DNA of 64,000 bases from Bacteroidales bacterium (GTDB lineage Bacteria; Bacteroidota; Bacteroidia; Bacteroidales; Rikenellaceae): NCBI GenBank assembly GCA_910575495.1, contig CAJTFS010000002.1, positions 62,001-126,000 on the forward strand. The letters run 5' to 3'. Under the pieces are notes generated by a model, which worked only from the letters and a program-made list of their open reading frames with translations, did not search any database and had not been told where the DNA came from. Shown here in pieces: positions 51,352 to 58,931 of this stretch (the stretch's first letter is position 1; every line of letters starts with the position of its first letter). The translations under genes were made by a program, and so were the position numbers.

Positions 51352-52398
51352 ATGAATGTGCAACGTGATTCCGTTTCGGTTTCGGTTTCTTCATGGCGTT
51401 CGGCTCGTCTGTTCGTTACGGACGAGTTCACGGCTCCTCCCGTGATTCTGCGGGTCGATGATTCGGTTATCGGGACTTTGGGGAATTTCAGCGCTTCTAC
51501 CGGCAAGGCGAAGAGCAAGAAGACGTTCAACGTCTGCGCGATCGTGGCGGCAGCCATGATGGGCGGCACGGTGTTGAACTATTCGGCCTCTTTGCCGCCG
51601 GAGAGGCGGCGCATCCTCTACGTCGATACGGAGCAGAGCCGCTTCCATTGCAAGCGGGTATTGTGCCGGATTCTGCGGCTGGCGGGATTGCCTACCGATG
51701 CGCATCCGCTGTTGTTGGAGTTCTTGTGCCTGCGCGGTTATGCCACCAAAGAGCGGTTGCGGAAGATCGAGGAGGCAATCTACGACCTCGACGACCTCGG
51801 ACTGGTCGTTATCGACGGCATTCGCGATCTGGCGCACGACATCAACAGCCCCGGCGAGGCGACCGACCTTATCACGAAGCTGATGCAGTGGACGGACGAG
51901 CGGCGCATCCACATCCATACAGTGCTGCATCTGAACAAAGGCGACGACAACACGCGCGGGCATCTGGGTACGGAACTGAACAACAAGGCCGAAACCGTCT
52001 TGCAAATCACCAAAGACGACTTCGACCGCGATATAAGTTCCGTTGCGGCGATGCACATCCGCGACCGGGATTTCGAGTCGTTCGCCTTTCGCATCAACGC
52101 CGACGCCTTGCCCGAGCCGGTCGAGGATTACCGGCCCCGACCGACGACAGCCGCCAAGAGTTTCGACTATGCCGAGGTCTGCGAGGCCAAACACCGCGAA
52201 GCGTTGGAATTGTTATTCTCCGAAGCCGATCGGATTTCCTATTCGTCGCTTATCGGACGGTTGCAGCGCAGTTATGCCGCTATCGGCCATTCGTTCGGCA
52301 TCAACAAGGCCAAGCAGCTCAAAGTCTTTTTGGAGAACAAACGGATGATCGTCAAGGAGGATAAGTTCTACCGCTACAATCCCGAGTTTCATTATTGA
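51352..52398 (+). CDS. RepA-like AAA_25/KaiC-fold ATPase
   Basis: The 348-residue protein has a RecA/KaiC-type ATPase core. The P-loop reads GNFSASTGKAKSKKTF, a variant Walker A with SKKT in place of GKT, which I recall as usual for this family in Bacteroidota mobile elements. RILYVDTEQSRFHCKRV follows, then Walker B GLVVIDGIRDL and the sensor-like HTVLHLNKGDDNTRGHLGTELNNKAETV. The C-terminal about 90 residues look like a winged helix. It is probably the replicative helicase or loader for the excised circle. The ATG at 51352 is two bases after the HTH gene; a longer in-frame start would overlap it. Confidence 0.82.
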   Translation: MNVQRDSVSVSVSSWRSARLFVTDEFTAPPVILRVDDSVIGTLGNFSASTGKAKSKKTFNVCAIVAAAMMGGTVLNYSASLPPERRRILYVDTEQSRFHCKRVLCRILRLAGLPTDAHPLLLEFLCLRGYATKERLRKIEEAIYDLDDLGLVVIDGIRDLAHDINSPGEATDLITKLMQWTDERRIHIHTVLHLNKGDDNTRGHLGTELNNKAETVLQITKDDFDRDISSVAAMHIRDRDFESFAFRINADALPEPVEDYRPRPTTAAKSFDYAEVCEAKHREALELLFSEADRISYSSLIGRLQRSYAAIGHSFGINKAKQLKVFLENKRMIVKEDKFYRYNPEFHY

Positions 52399-52409
52399 CC
52401 CTTGCGGGC

Positions 52410-52493
52410 GGTTTAGTCCGAAACGGGGGTATATATTATTAAACCATTCTAAACCGGTACGGCGGGTTAAACCCCGAACCGTACCGATAAACC
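52410..52493. repeat. TAAACC iterons and inverted repeat, candidate replication origin
   Basis: TAAACC occurs at 52440, 52450, 52468 and 52488, with the inverse GGTTTA at 52410. CGGTACGG and CCGTACCG form an inverted repeat across 52455-52486. The cluster lies between the RepA-like and primase genes. Confidence 0.4.
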
Positions 52494-52513
52494 GAGTGAA
52501 AGAAAAACAGCTT

Positions 52514-53401
52514 ATGGACGCAAAAGCAATCAATAAGTTCCCGATACGGGACTACCTTACCACACGAGGTATCCGTCCGGCCAAAGATAGAGGTTATTAC
52601 GGCTTGTATCATTCACCGCTGCGCGAAAATCATACGCCGAGCATGAAAGTGGACTATGACAAGAATCTGTGGATCGACTACGGTGCAGGCGAGGGCGGTA
52701 CGCTGATTGACCTCGTGATGCGCATGGATCGGTGCGATGCAGGGGAGGCCATGCAGCGGCTGGAGCAGATGATTTCCGAAACTTCCTCTTTTTCTTTTCA
52801 CAGGAACAGCAACCCCGTACCGCCGCACCGCGAATCGGCCATCACGATAGAGGAAGTCCGCCCGCTGGAAAACCCCGCCTTGCTCGCTTACCTAACGGAG
52901 CGAGGCATCGACCTTGCCGTAGCTCGTGCACATTGTTCGGGGGTGCATTATCGCGTGGCGGACAAATCCTATTTCGCCGTGGGATTCCGCAACGATGCCG
53001 GAGGTTGGGAGCTGCGCAATCGCTATTTCAAGGGCTGCACCTCTAAAGCCCCGACGACCCGCCGCGGCGATTATCCGACGTGCCTCGTTTTCGAGGGATT
53101 CATGGACTACCTCTCGTTTCTAACGCTCAAATGCACCCCGAACCCGCCGCACAATGTCGTCGTGCTGAACTCGGTAACGAACCTTGCCAAAGCCGTTCCG
53201 TTCATCGCGCCGCACGAACGGGTCTATACCTACCTCGACAACGACGAGGCGGGGCGAAAGACGACCGCTGAATTGAAAGAGGCGTGCCGCAACCTATCAG
53301 ACCAATCCGTTCACTATCGGCCGCACAACGATTTGAACGACTACCTGCGCAGTCGTCGTCCCGTGAAAGAGCACAGGCGGTCGCGCGGACGCAAGTTGTA
53401 A
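52514..53401 (+). CDS. DnaG-like primase with CHC2-type N-terminus and TOPRIM core
   Basis: The 295-residue protein opens with IRDYLTTRGIRPAKDRGYYGLYHSPLRENHTPSMKVDYDKNLWIDYGAGEGGTLIDLVM. This corresponds to a primase zinc-domain region but without clear zinc cysteines. The TOPRIM part has CLVFEGFMDYLSF (catalytic E), VVVLNSVTNL and VYTYLDNDEAGRKTTAEL (DxD). It likely primes replication of the mobilized single strand or excised circle, working with the RepA-like ATPase. ATG 52514 is preferred to the GTG at 52496; both are in frame. Confidence 0.85.
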   Translation: MDAKAINKFPIRDYLTTRGIRPAKDRGYYGLYHSPLRENHTPSMKVDYDKNLWIDYGAGEGGTLIDLVMRMDRCDAGEAMQRLEQMISETSSFSFHRNSNPVPPHRESAITIEEVRPLENPALLAYLTERGIDLAVARAHCSGVHYRVADKSYFAVGFRNDAGGWELRNRYFKGCTSKAPTTRRGDYPTCLVFEGFMDYLSFLTLKCTPNPPHNVVVLNSVTNLAKAVPFIAPHERVYTYLDNDEAGRKTTAELKEACRNLSDQSVHYRPHNDLNDYLRSRRPVKEHRRSRGRKL

Positions 53402-53461
53402 TGTCTCTCACCATTCGGCCGCTCCGCGCCCGCGGCTTTTCCTCCACAGAAAAGCTATAGT

Positions 53462-53537
53462 CTATTAGGGCTTTTTCTCAACGCATCGGCACGCCGACGC
53501 TGAAAAAGCCCCAATAGGCCAAAGGGCAACCCTTTGG
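53462..53537 (+). other. Two adjacent stem-loops, candidate oriT
   Basis: Bases 53462-53517 form a long near-perfect hairpin: CTATTAGGGCTTTTTC against GAAAAAGCCCCAATAG, with an inner TCGGC-AC-GCCGA stem. Directly after it, 53519-53537 is a perfect 8-bp hairpin CCAAAGGG-CAA-CCCTTTGG. The pair lies in the 226-bp gap just before the MobV relaxase, where oriT is usually found. Confidence 0.5.
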
Positions 53538-53627
53538 AAACCCCTTGCGACCGTTCCGGCCGCCGACCGCATATGTGGTCGAAAAACCGACAACCGAAAT
53601 CATCAACCGCAAAATTATTACTGAATC

Positions 53628-55058
53628 ATGGGATATGTCGTATTGCATTTGGATAAGTCGCCGGACAATGAAGTGCCGATGACCGCCCATATCGCACGTA
53701 CTAAGATGCCGCCCAATGCCATACCTGAACTGACCTACCTGAACGAAGAACTCGTCGAATATCCGGAGGGTGTCGCCGACCGGACGGAGGCAATCAATCA
53801 TCGGCTCGAACATGCAGGATTGACCCGCAAAATCGGGACGAATCAAGTGCGGGTAATTCGTGTCATGCTGACCGGCACACAAGAGGATATGCAGCGTATT
53901 GTCCAAGAGGGCCGCCTGAAAGCATGGTGTGCCGATAACCTCGAATGGCTGCGGCGAACTTTCGGAGCCGAGAATGTCGTTTCAGCAGTATTGCACATGG
54001 ATGAAGCGACACCGCACATCCACGCTGCGGTCGTTCCTATCGTAACTGGCGAACGTCGTAAAGTCCGAAAGGAGCAAACCGACGAACCTAACAAGCGGAA
54101 ATACCGCACGAAATCGGCAGCTCGGCCACGGTTATGTGCTGACGACGTAATGTCGCGTGTTAAGCTGAAAGAATACCAAGATACCTATGCCGCAGCAATG
54201 GCTAAATACGGACTACAAAGAGGTATCGACGGGTCGAAAGCCCGACATGTTACGACACAGGAATTCTATCGCAACGCCATTGCCCGACAGCAGAACTTGC
54301 AGGACAATATCGGCGAACTGCTCCGTATCGAGGAGGAGAAACGCAAAGCGGTCGAACATGCCACGAAGCAGGAACAGACGGCACGCGCAGAACTGCATCG
54401 AACCGCAGTCGAATTGAACATAGTAAAAGGCGAATTGAAAACCGAGCGATTGAAAAACTCCGCCGCCGAGGTCGGCACGACCATCATAGACGGTATCGGT
54501 TTTATGATCGGAACGTCGAAAGTCAAACGGCAGGAGCAGGAAATCGGAGTGCTGCGACAAGAGGTCGCCGCACGCGATGAAACGATCGGAATCCTGCAAG
54601 CGAAGATTCAGACCATGCAAAGCGAACATAGTCGGGAACTGACGACAATGCAGGCGCAACATACCACCGAGACAGCGAACCTAACGAAACAGCACGAAAA
54701 AGAAGTGTCGCTACTGAAAGCAGTCATCTCGAAAGCTGTAAATTGGTTTCCCTATTTCCGCGAAATGATCCGGATGGAAAACGTTTGCCATAAAATAGGT
54801 TTTGGTGACGAGCAGACCGCGACGCTTATCAAGGGCAAACCGCTCGAATACAGCGGAGAACTCTACTCCGAAGAACACGACTACAAATTTCCGGTCGAAC
54901 GAGTAACAGTGCAAATAACGCCCGGCCCGACCGACAAACGAAAACTACAACTTAACATAGACAAAGTACCGTTTAAGGAGTGGTGTAAGAACCAATTTAC
55001 TACATTGCAACGAATTATAAACCAGAGACAAATAGTTCGCAAGGGATTCAAATTATAA
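53628..55058 (+). CDS. MobV-family relaxase
   Basis: The 476-residue Pre/Mob protein nicks oriT and leads the strand during mobilization. The N-terminus (VVLHLDKSPDNEVPMTAHIARTK) and especially the metal site HMDEATPHIHAAVVP (H123, D125, E126, H130, H132) identify the MOB-V class. A long coiled-coil region follows (about residues 205-370, with LLRIEEEKRKAVEHATKQEQTARAEL), then a basic C-terminal part. The two hairpins upstream are the probable oriT. A strong bidirectional terminator separates it from the convergent GIY-YIG gene. Confidence 0.92.
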   Translation: MGYVVLHLDKSPDNEVPMTAHIARTKMPPNAIPELTYLNEELVEYPEGVADRTEAINHRLEHAGLTRKIGTNQVRVIRVMLTGTQEDMQRIVQEGRLKAWCADNLEWLRRTFGAENVVSAVLHMDEATPHIHAAVVPIVTGERRKVRKEQTDEPNKRKYRTKSAARPRLCADDVMSRVKLKEYQDTYAAAMAKYGLQRGIDGSKARHVTTQEFYRNAIARQQNLQDNIGELLRIEEEKRKAVEHATKQEQTARAELHRTAVELNIVKGELKTERLKNSAAEVGTTIIDGIGFMIGTSKVKRQEQEIGVLRQEVAARDETIGILQAKIQTMQSEHSRELTTMQAQHTTETANLTKQHEKEVSLLKAVISKAVNWFPYFREMIRMENVCHKIGFGDEQTATLIKGKPLEYSGELYSEEHDYKFPVERVTVQITPGPTDKRKLQLNIDKVPFKEWCKNQFTTLQRIINQRQIVRKGFKL

Positions 55059-55067
55059 AAATCATAC

Positions 55068-55103
55068 GAGAAATCGCCAGCAAACCTACGCTGGCGATTT
55101 CTC
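55068..55103. terminator. Bidirectional terminator between relaxase and GIY-YIG genes
   Basis: A perfect 14-bp stem (GAGAAATCGCCAGC / GCTGGCGATTTCTC) with an 8-base loop lies exactly between the convergent genes. Confidence 0.85.
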
Positions 55104-55918
55104 TAATCGTTTCTGTTGGCAAAAGGTCTATGTCCGCCGTAACACTTTTTGAAGGATGAAATAAAAGACAACTCGACTGTTCGAGGATCATCCTCCGGTA
55201 ATGGCATCCAGCAGAATAACAGATTTGCCGCATCTTTCAACTGCCAGATATAACAGCCTCCTTGATGCCCGACAGGTTTTCCCTGACCAAAACGCAGATA
55301 TTCTTTTAAGCGACTGCGTAGTGTACTCTGAGGTTGTTTCCCGTTTTTTATTCCACCGGCCTGACCGATATAGATAACGCAAGTATCGTTTACCCAATTT
55401 GCCCGTAAGACGTCAAGTGTAACATTCGGATCTTTGCCTTTGAAAAACCCGCCCGTCCCTTCTGTAAGAAACTCCGGAGCATTATTCGCTGTCCTCACTA
55501 CCATGTAAACACCTTTGACATTTGGAATAACCGAATGGTCTTTCCATAAATCAGATATGGGAACAAAGCCCTCGAATCCGATTTGTCGCAAATCGTCAAT
55601 CGCTTTGAAGCGAATCTCTGTTGTCTTTGGGAAACTCATGACTAATTGATATTGATTATAAATTTCATTGATAACGCTCGATTCTGCACCATTTAACACT
55701 GCCCCTTTATGGCATTCGTAGTTTTTCTTGAGCATATTTTTGTCGGATGGTAAGACTATATGCCCGTTGACTGAATGTTCGGAAGCTTGGATAGCAATAA
55801 ATTCCGCGACCTTTTTAAGAGCATTTCCTCGTGTCTTTGGTGATTTCAAATTACGCCGATCCAATTCGGTCTGGACGGCTGTTGTTAATTGCAGAAGTGT
55901 CATAAGCGGATTTTTCAA
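55103..55918 (-). CDS. GIY-YIG nuclease-like protein with N-terminal helical domain
   Basis: The 271-residue protein has an N-terminal half (about residues 1-130) of helical character and no known family. Its C-terminal half carries the GIY-YIG signature in order: GVYMVV (136-141), VIYIGQAG (182-188), an arginine in STLRSRLKEYL, the putative metal-binding E249 in TVELSFISSF and the asparagine in RPFANRN at the end. An insertion of about 40 residues between GVY and YIG is unusual. The gene overlaps the upstream small membrane-protein gene by four bases (TCAT junction). A role in defence or element maintenance is a guess. Confidence 0.7.
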   Translation of the reverse strand: MKNPLMTLLQLTTAVQTELDRRNLKSPKTRGNALKKVAEFIAIQASEHSVNGHIVLPSDKNMLKKNYECHKGAVLNGAESSVINEIYNQYQLVMSFPKTTEIRFKAIDDLRQIGFEGFVPISDLWKDHSVIPNVKGVYMVVRTANNAPEFLTEGTGGFFKGKDPNVTLDVLRANWVNDTCVIYIGQAGGIKNGKQPQSTLRSRLKEYLRFGQGKPVGHQGGCYIWQLKDAANLLFCWMPLPEDDPRTVELSFISSFKKCYGGHRPFANRND

Positions 55919-56271
55919 TCATGAAAATATTCGTAAATGTCCTCGTAGTAATCTTCGTAATAGTTGTCTGGTTCATCGTAGATCTTATTGTCTGGCAACC
56001 ATTGAAACTCCTGCAATGGTTGCGATGGCTCCTCCTCTCGATAAATGATCAGACGACGGTTGTAGTCGAGTTCTTTTATGTCGGTTACAGGACGTGTCGG
56101 GGCGTTATTAAGCCACGGAGTTTCATGTGTGGCTGGTTCGCGGCGATTGCAATAATTTGCAATCAAGCAAAGAATGCAAAATAAGATAAATCCTCCGACT
56201 GTCAGTCCAAGACAACCTGCGAGTCGCTCTCCCGTCGGCTCATGCCAAAAACTTATTTCTCCGTTCTTCAT
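55915..56271 (-). CDS. Small single-helix membrane protein paired with the GIY-YIG gene
   Basis: The 118-residue protein has one transmembrane helix (about residues 20-40, LGLTVGGFILFCILCLIANYC), followed by a basic stretch and a strongly acidic, tyrosine-rich tail (DEPDNYYEDYYEDIYEYFHD). No family is recognized. Its stop overlaps the start of the nuclease-like gene, so the two are translated together. No clear promoter element was found upstream. Confidence 0.6.
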   Translation of the reverse strand: MKNGEISFWHEPTGERLAGCLGLTVGGFILFCILCLIANYCNRREPATHETPWLNNAPTRPVTDIKELDYNRRLIIYREEEPSQPLQEFQWLPDNKIYDEPDNYYEDYYEDIYEYFHD

Positions 56272-56507
56272 GTTGCATCCTTTTACTTTTACCGAAAATA
56301 TCTATATGTCTGCTCACTCGTTACCATATTTTCATACATATATACATCGTCAATGACAACAGAACCTCGACTGAACATAACGCTTCTTCTTAATACGCCG
56401 GAGACGAGAGAACTCTTTCCAAATACAAAAATAAGTAAAAATATGATTATTCTTCGTGGGGATTAGAGAAAGAAATCTATATTACCTTATTATAAATAGC
56501 AAATTTG

Positions 56508-56515
56508 TATCTTTG
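56508..56515 (+). promoter_or_regulatory. -7 element of the DUF2971-HNH pair
   Basis: TATCTTTG lies 47 bp before the ATG at 56563. It excludes the in-frame TTG at 56521, which would be at or before the transcription start. Confidence 0.6.
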
Positions 56516-56562
56516 TTTAATTGTTGAAAGCATTTAAGTTTAAATACAACCAAGCTAAGAAT

Positions 56563-57384
56563 ATGCGAATATATCATTATACTAATTTAGAAGCATTGGC
56601 TTTAATTCTAAAAAATAGAACGATACGTTTTAATCGTTTAGATCAGGTTGATGATTTAGAAGAAGGTAATGCTGAATCTTTAGGCGTTAGGTTTTGTAAA
56701 TATGTATTTGTGTCATGTTGGACTGAATCCTCAGATGAAAGTATCCCTTTATGGAAAATGTATGGTGGAGATGTAGGAGGAGTGCGTATTTCCATTGAAC
56801 ACAATATGTTTAAAGAGTATCTTATAACCAATCTTAATTTAGATAATGGTTTAAGCACACAAGGGGCAATTATTTCTAAGATCCCTCAACGGGATATGGA
56901 AAATCCAGATTTTTTCATACTGCCAATACTTGATTATGATAATGATTTATTTTATCGAAAAATAAAATATGTTGATGATGTTTCAGAGCATACCAGAAAG
57001 GCTATTAAAGTAACGAATCTAAAAGATGGTCGAGGTGATATTGCGATTGATACAAAACAGTTCGGCTCTTATAAAAACAAGCGCTGGGAATTTCAAAATG
57101 AGACAAGATTCGTTCTTTATGCTTTTCCTTTTAATCCACTACGAGAAGGAGCAAATCCCCAAATTTCAACTATTGTAGCACAAAGTTTTTTGAGTAATAA
57201 AGCTCTTTCTTTTAAATACTATGATATGCATTTGAAAGAAGGTGCAATGGAGACAATAGAAATTACCTTGAGTCCTTCAGTGACGGATGCTCAGAGAGTT
57301 ATTATACAGGCTCTAATCGAAAAATATGCGCCTAAAGTCATAGTAAAAGATAGTTCATTAGGAAATGTAGTGCGGTTAAAATGA
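56563..57384 (+). CDS. DUF2971-family protein
   Basis: The 273-residue protein starts MRIYHYTNLEALALILKNRTIRFNRLDQVDDLEEG, and VFVSCWTESSDESIPLWKMYGGDVGGVRI follows. The order HYT....l..i......fn...D..E, CWTE and W..Y......GV is that of DUF2971. The function of this family is not established; members are often found in defence islands and prophages. The gene is strongly AT-rich compared with the host and even with the element's transfer genes, a sign of separate acquisition. The HNH gene begins 15 bases downstream. Confidence 0.75.
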   Translation: MRIYHYTNLEALALILKNRTIRFNRLDQVDDLEEGNAESLGVRFCKYVFVSCWTESSDESIPLWKMYGGDVGGVRISIEHNMFKEYLITNLNLDNGLSTQGAIISKIPQRDMENPDFFILPILDYDNDLFYRKIKYVDDVSEHTRKAIKVTNLKDGRGDIAIDTKQFGSYKNKRWEFQNETRFVLYAFPFNPLREGANPQISTIVAQSFLSNKALSFKYYDMHLKEGAMETIEITLSPSVTDAQRVIIQALIEKYAPKVIVKDSSLGNVVRLK

Positions 57385-57399
57385 TTTTAGTTTTTAAAT

Positions 57400-58557
57400 A
57401 TGATAGATATTGATGCTTTTAAGCAACAGGTAGAGTGTGTTTATAAAGACGAAAGATACTCTGTTCGAGATAATGGTGCTGTTTACCGGCATCCTCGTGA
57501 TGGCAGGCGACCTCGTAAATATGATAATTTTTGGACTTTCGGTAAGCCCAATGATAAACATGGATACATGGAGATTGCGTCCGTTCGAGTCCATATTATT
57601 GTGGCTACGGCCTTTCATGGCCCGAAACTGACGAAAGAATATGTGGTTGATCATATAGACACGAATCGCCGTAACAATCGCCCGGATAATCTTCGATGGG
57701 TTACCCGATTAGAGAACGCACTCGAAAATCCGATTACCCGAAAACGGATCATTATGCGTTGTGGTAGTATCGAAGCGTTTTTGGCCAATCCGGCTTTGTT
57801 GCGAGAAAACGATGTTACTCCCGATTTCAGCTGGATGAGAACCGTTACGGATGCCGAAGCTCAAGTCAGCAAAGAGCGATTATTGGCATGGGCTGAAAGC
57901 GACAAGCAAACATCCGGCGGTGCTTTGGGCGAATGGGTATATGGTCGGCAACCGATTTCGCAAAATGACGGTCTGTTGTCGAGAGCAGACGAAATAGATA
58001 AGCTGCAATCCGATTCTCTAAATAGTTGGGGGCAAATTCCAACTTTTGCAAATGAACGTCCCGTTGAGCCGGAACGGAGAAAGCGGAATGTTATGCTCTC
58101 GTTAACACCCGGAGCGGCTCAAGAAATCTGTTTTTATGATGATAAGCCCAATGAATACCCATGTACCCCGCAGGAATACAACGGTGATCCTTTGATGGCT
58201 TATGCCGCCAATCTGACCGAAAATGCTGTTTATTGGCGGAACAACAATGGAGATCGGGAGTATGTAGTGGATAAGTATGGATTTTCGGAAGATCGAAACT
58301 CTTTATATGTAATGACCAAATCCGCATACGTGTGGCGAGATCAAGATGACGGAGACTCGATTGCTGTCCCCATAGCAAACCTCAATGAAGACGAGTTCAG
58401 CGAGGATGAATTGAACTATCAGCTCGGAGAGGTTGTGTACGAAGATAATTTATTCGTACATAAAAGGGTAAAAACCGGCTTTATGCCCAAAGAGTATTTG
58501 GAGGAGTTGTTTGACGAGTGTATTAGCACAAAGAATAAAAAGATTGACAAGAATTAA
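57400..58557 (+). CDS. HNH-endonuclease-domain protein
   Basis: The 385-residue protein has an N-terminal HNH_3 domain: VRVHIIVATAFHGP, then YVVDHIDTNRRNNRPDNLRWVTRLENALEN (H65, D84-H85, N97). This matches phage and mobile-element HNH nucleases. The rest (about residues 115-385) is not a known domain to me; it has a repeated-looking pattern PVLWRN-like YWRNNNGDREYVVDKYGF and YVWRDQDDGDS. Together with DUF2971 it forms a rightward two-gene cargo unit at the right end of the element. Only about 110 bp separate its stop from attR. Confidence 0.75.
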   Translation: MIDIDAFKQQVECVYKDERYSVRDNGAVYRHPRDGRRPRKYDNFWTFGKPNDKHGYMEIASVRVHIIVATAFHGPKLTKEYVVDHIDTNRRNNRPDNLRWVTRLENALENPITRKRIIMRCGSIEAFLANPALLRENDVTPDFSWMRTVTDAEAQVSKERLLAWAESDKQTSGGALGEWVYGRQPISQNDGLLSRADEIDKLQSDSLNSWGQIPTFANERPVEPERRKRNVMLSLTPGAAQEICFYDDKPNEYPCTPQEYNGDPLMAYAANLTENAVYWRNNNGDREYVVDKYGFSEDRNSLYVMTKSAYVWRDQDDGDSIAVPIANLNEDEFSEDELNYQLGEVVYEDNLFVHKRVKTGFMPKEYLEELFDECISTKNKKIDKN

Positions 58558-58588
58558 AATATTTCGGACGGCTCAATTTTATCCGTAA

Positions 58589-58608
58589 TTTTGTTGCTAT
58601 TTTGTTAC
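58589..58608. repeat. Candidate recombinase arm-type site, right end
   Basis: TTTTGTTGCTATTTTGTTAC is a near copy of TTTGTTACTATTTTGTTAC at 46701-46719, in the same orientation, about 70 bp inside attR. Confidence 0.55.
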
Positions 58609-58673
58609 CCGACACGAGAAAGCAATTATTTTACTTGCTAATATTCAGATAAATACAAACGCAAGTAAATAAT

Positions 58674-58727
58674 ATGTGGCAGAACTTCGTGAATAGCTAC
58701 CAGCTCTACAGGAAGGAGCGGAGTTAG
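58674..58727 (+). pseudogene. Orphaned 3' end of the BASS transporter gene at attR
   Basis: The bases read MWQNFVNSYQLYRKERS and stop, closely matching WQNFVNSWQIYKK at the end of the transporter at 46545. It is the chromosomal 3' end displaced by the element, with attR at 58677-58718. Confidence 0.75.
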
Positions 58728-58750
58728 CGCTACTTTTCGGGGCTGAAAAA

Positions 58751-58781
58751 TTGGAGGGAACCGATAAAAGAGATAACTTTG
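58751..58781 (+). promoter_or_regulatory. Promoter of the glycolipid operon
   Basis: TTGG at 58751-58754, a 20-bp spacer, then TAACTTTG at 58774-58781. It lies about 25 bp outside the element, so integration leaves it intact. Confidence 0.75.
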
Positions 58782-58931
58782 TATCGGAAACGCGCGTTGC
58801 GCCTGCATTGCTGCGGCCGGTGGTTGTCCCGCATGTCGGGCCGGGCGCCGGTAGGGCAGGCGGAGCGTCCGGCACGGACGCCGGGGTGCGGATTCCCCTG
58901 CAAACAACCCGCAAACAAGAAGAAACGGAAA

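Larger units (their letters stand above)
46545..58718 (+). mobile_element. Integrated mobilizable element of about 12 kb
   Basis: The borders are two related sequences in direct orientation: TGGCAGAATTTCGTGAACAG at 46545 and TGGCAGAACTTCGTGAATAG at 58677. Between them lie a tyrosine recombinase next to the left end, an excisionase-like HTH gene, a RepA-like ATPase, a primase, a candidate oriT and a MobV relaxase, with defence-like cargo. There are no conjugation (tra) genes, so transfer would need a helper element. Base composition is lower in GC than the host, and lowest in the cargo genes (AAA15, RloB, DUF2971). Exact ends within the att repeats cannot be fixed by eye. Confidence 0.85.
58558..58931 (+). 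other. Right end of the element, attR and operon promoter
   Basis: This 374-bp gap holds the right arm-type repeat, attR with the orphaned end of the transporter gene, and the promoter and leader of the epimerase operon. The open frame from 58779 that runs into the epimerase is leader text without similarity. Confidence 0.6.

Noticed and set aside
56354..56466. Small plus-strand frame between the membrane protein and DUF2971 genes
   Set aside because: Too short, no promoter or family evidence; it ends just before the DUF2971 promoter.
46545..58727. Self-transmissible conjugative transposon (CTnDOT type)
   Set aside because: No tra genes, coupling protein, tetQ or rteABC-like genes; only mobilization functions are present.
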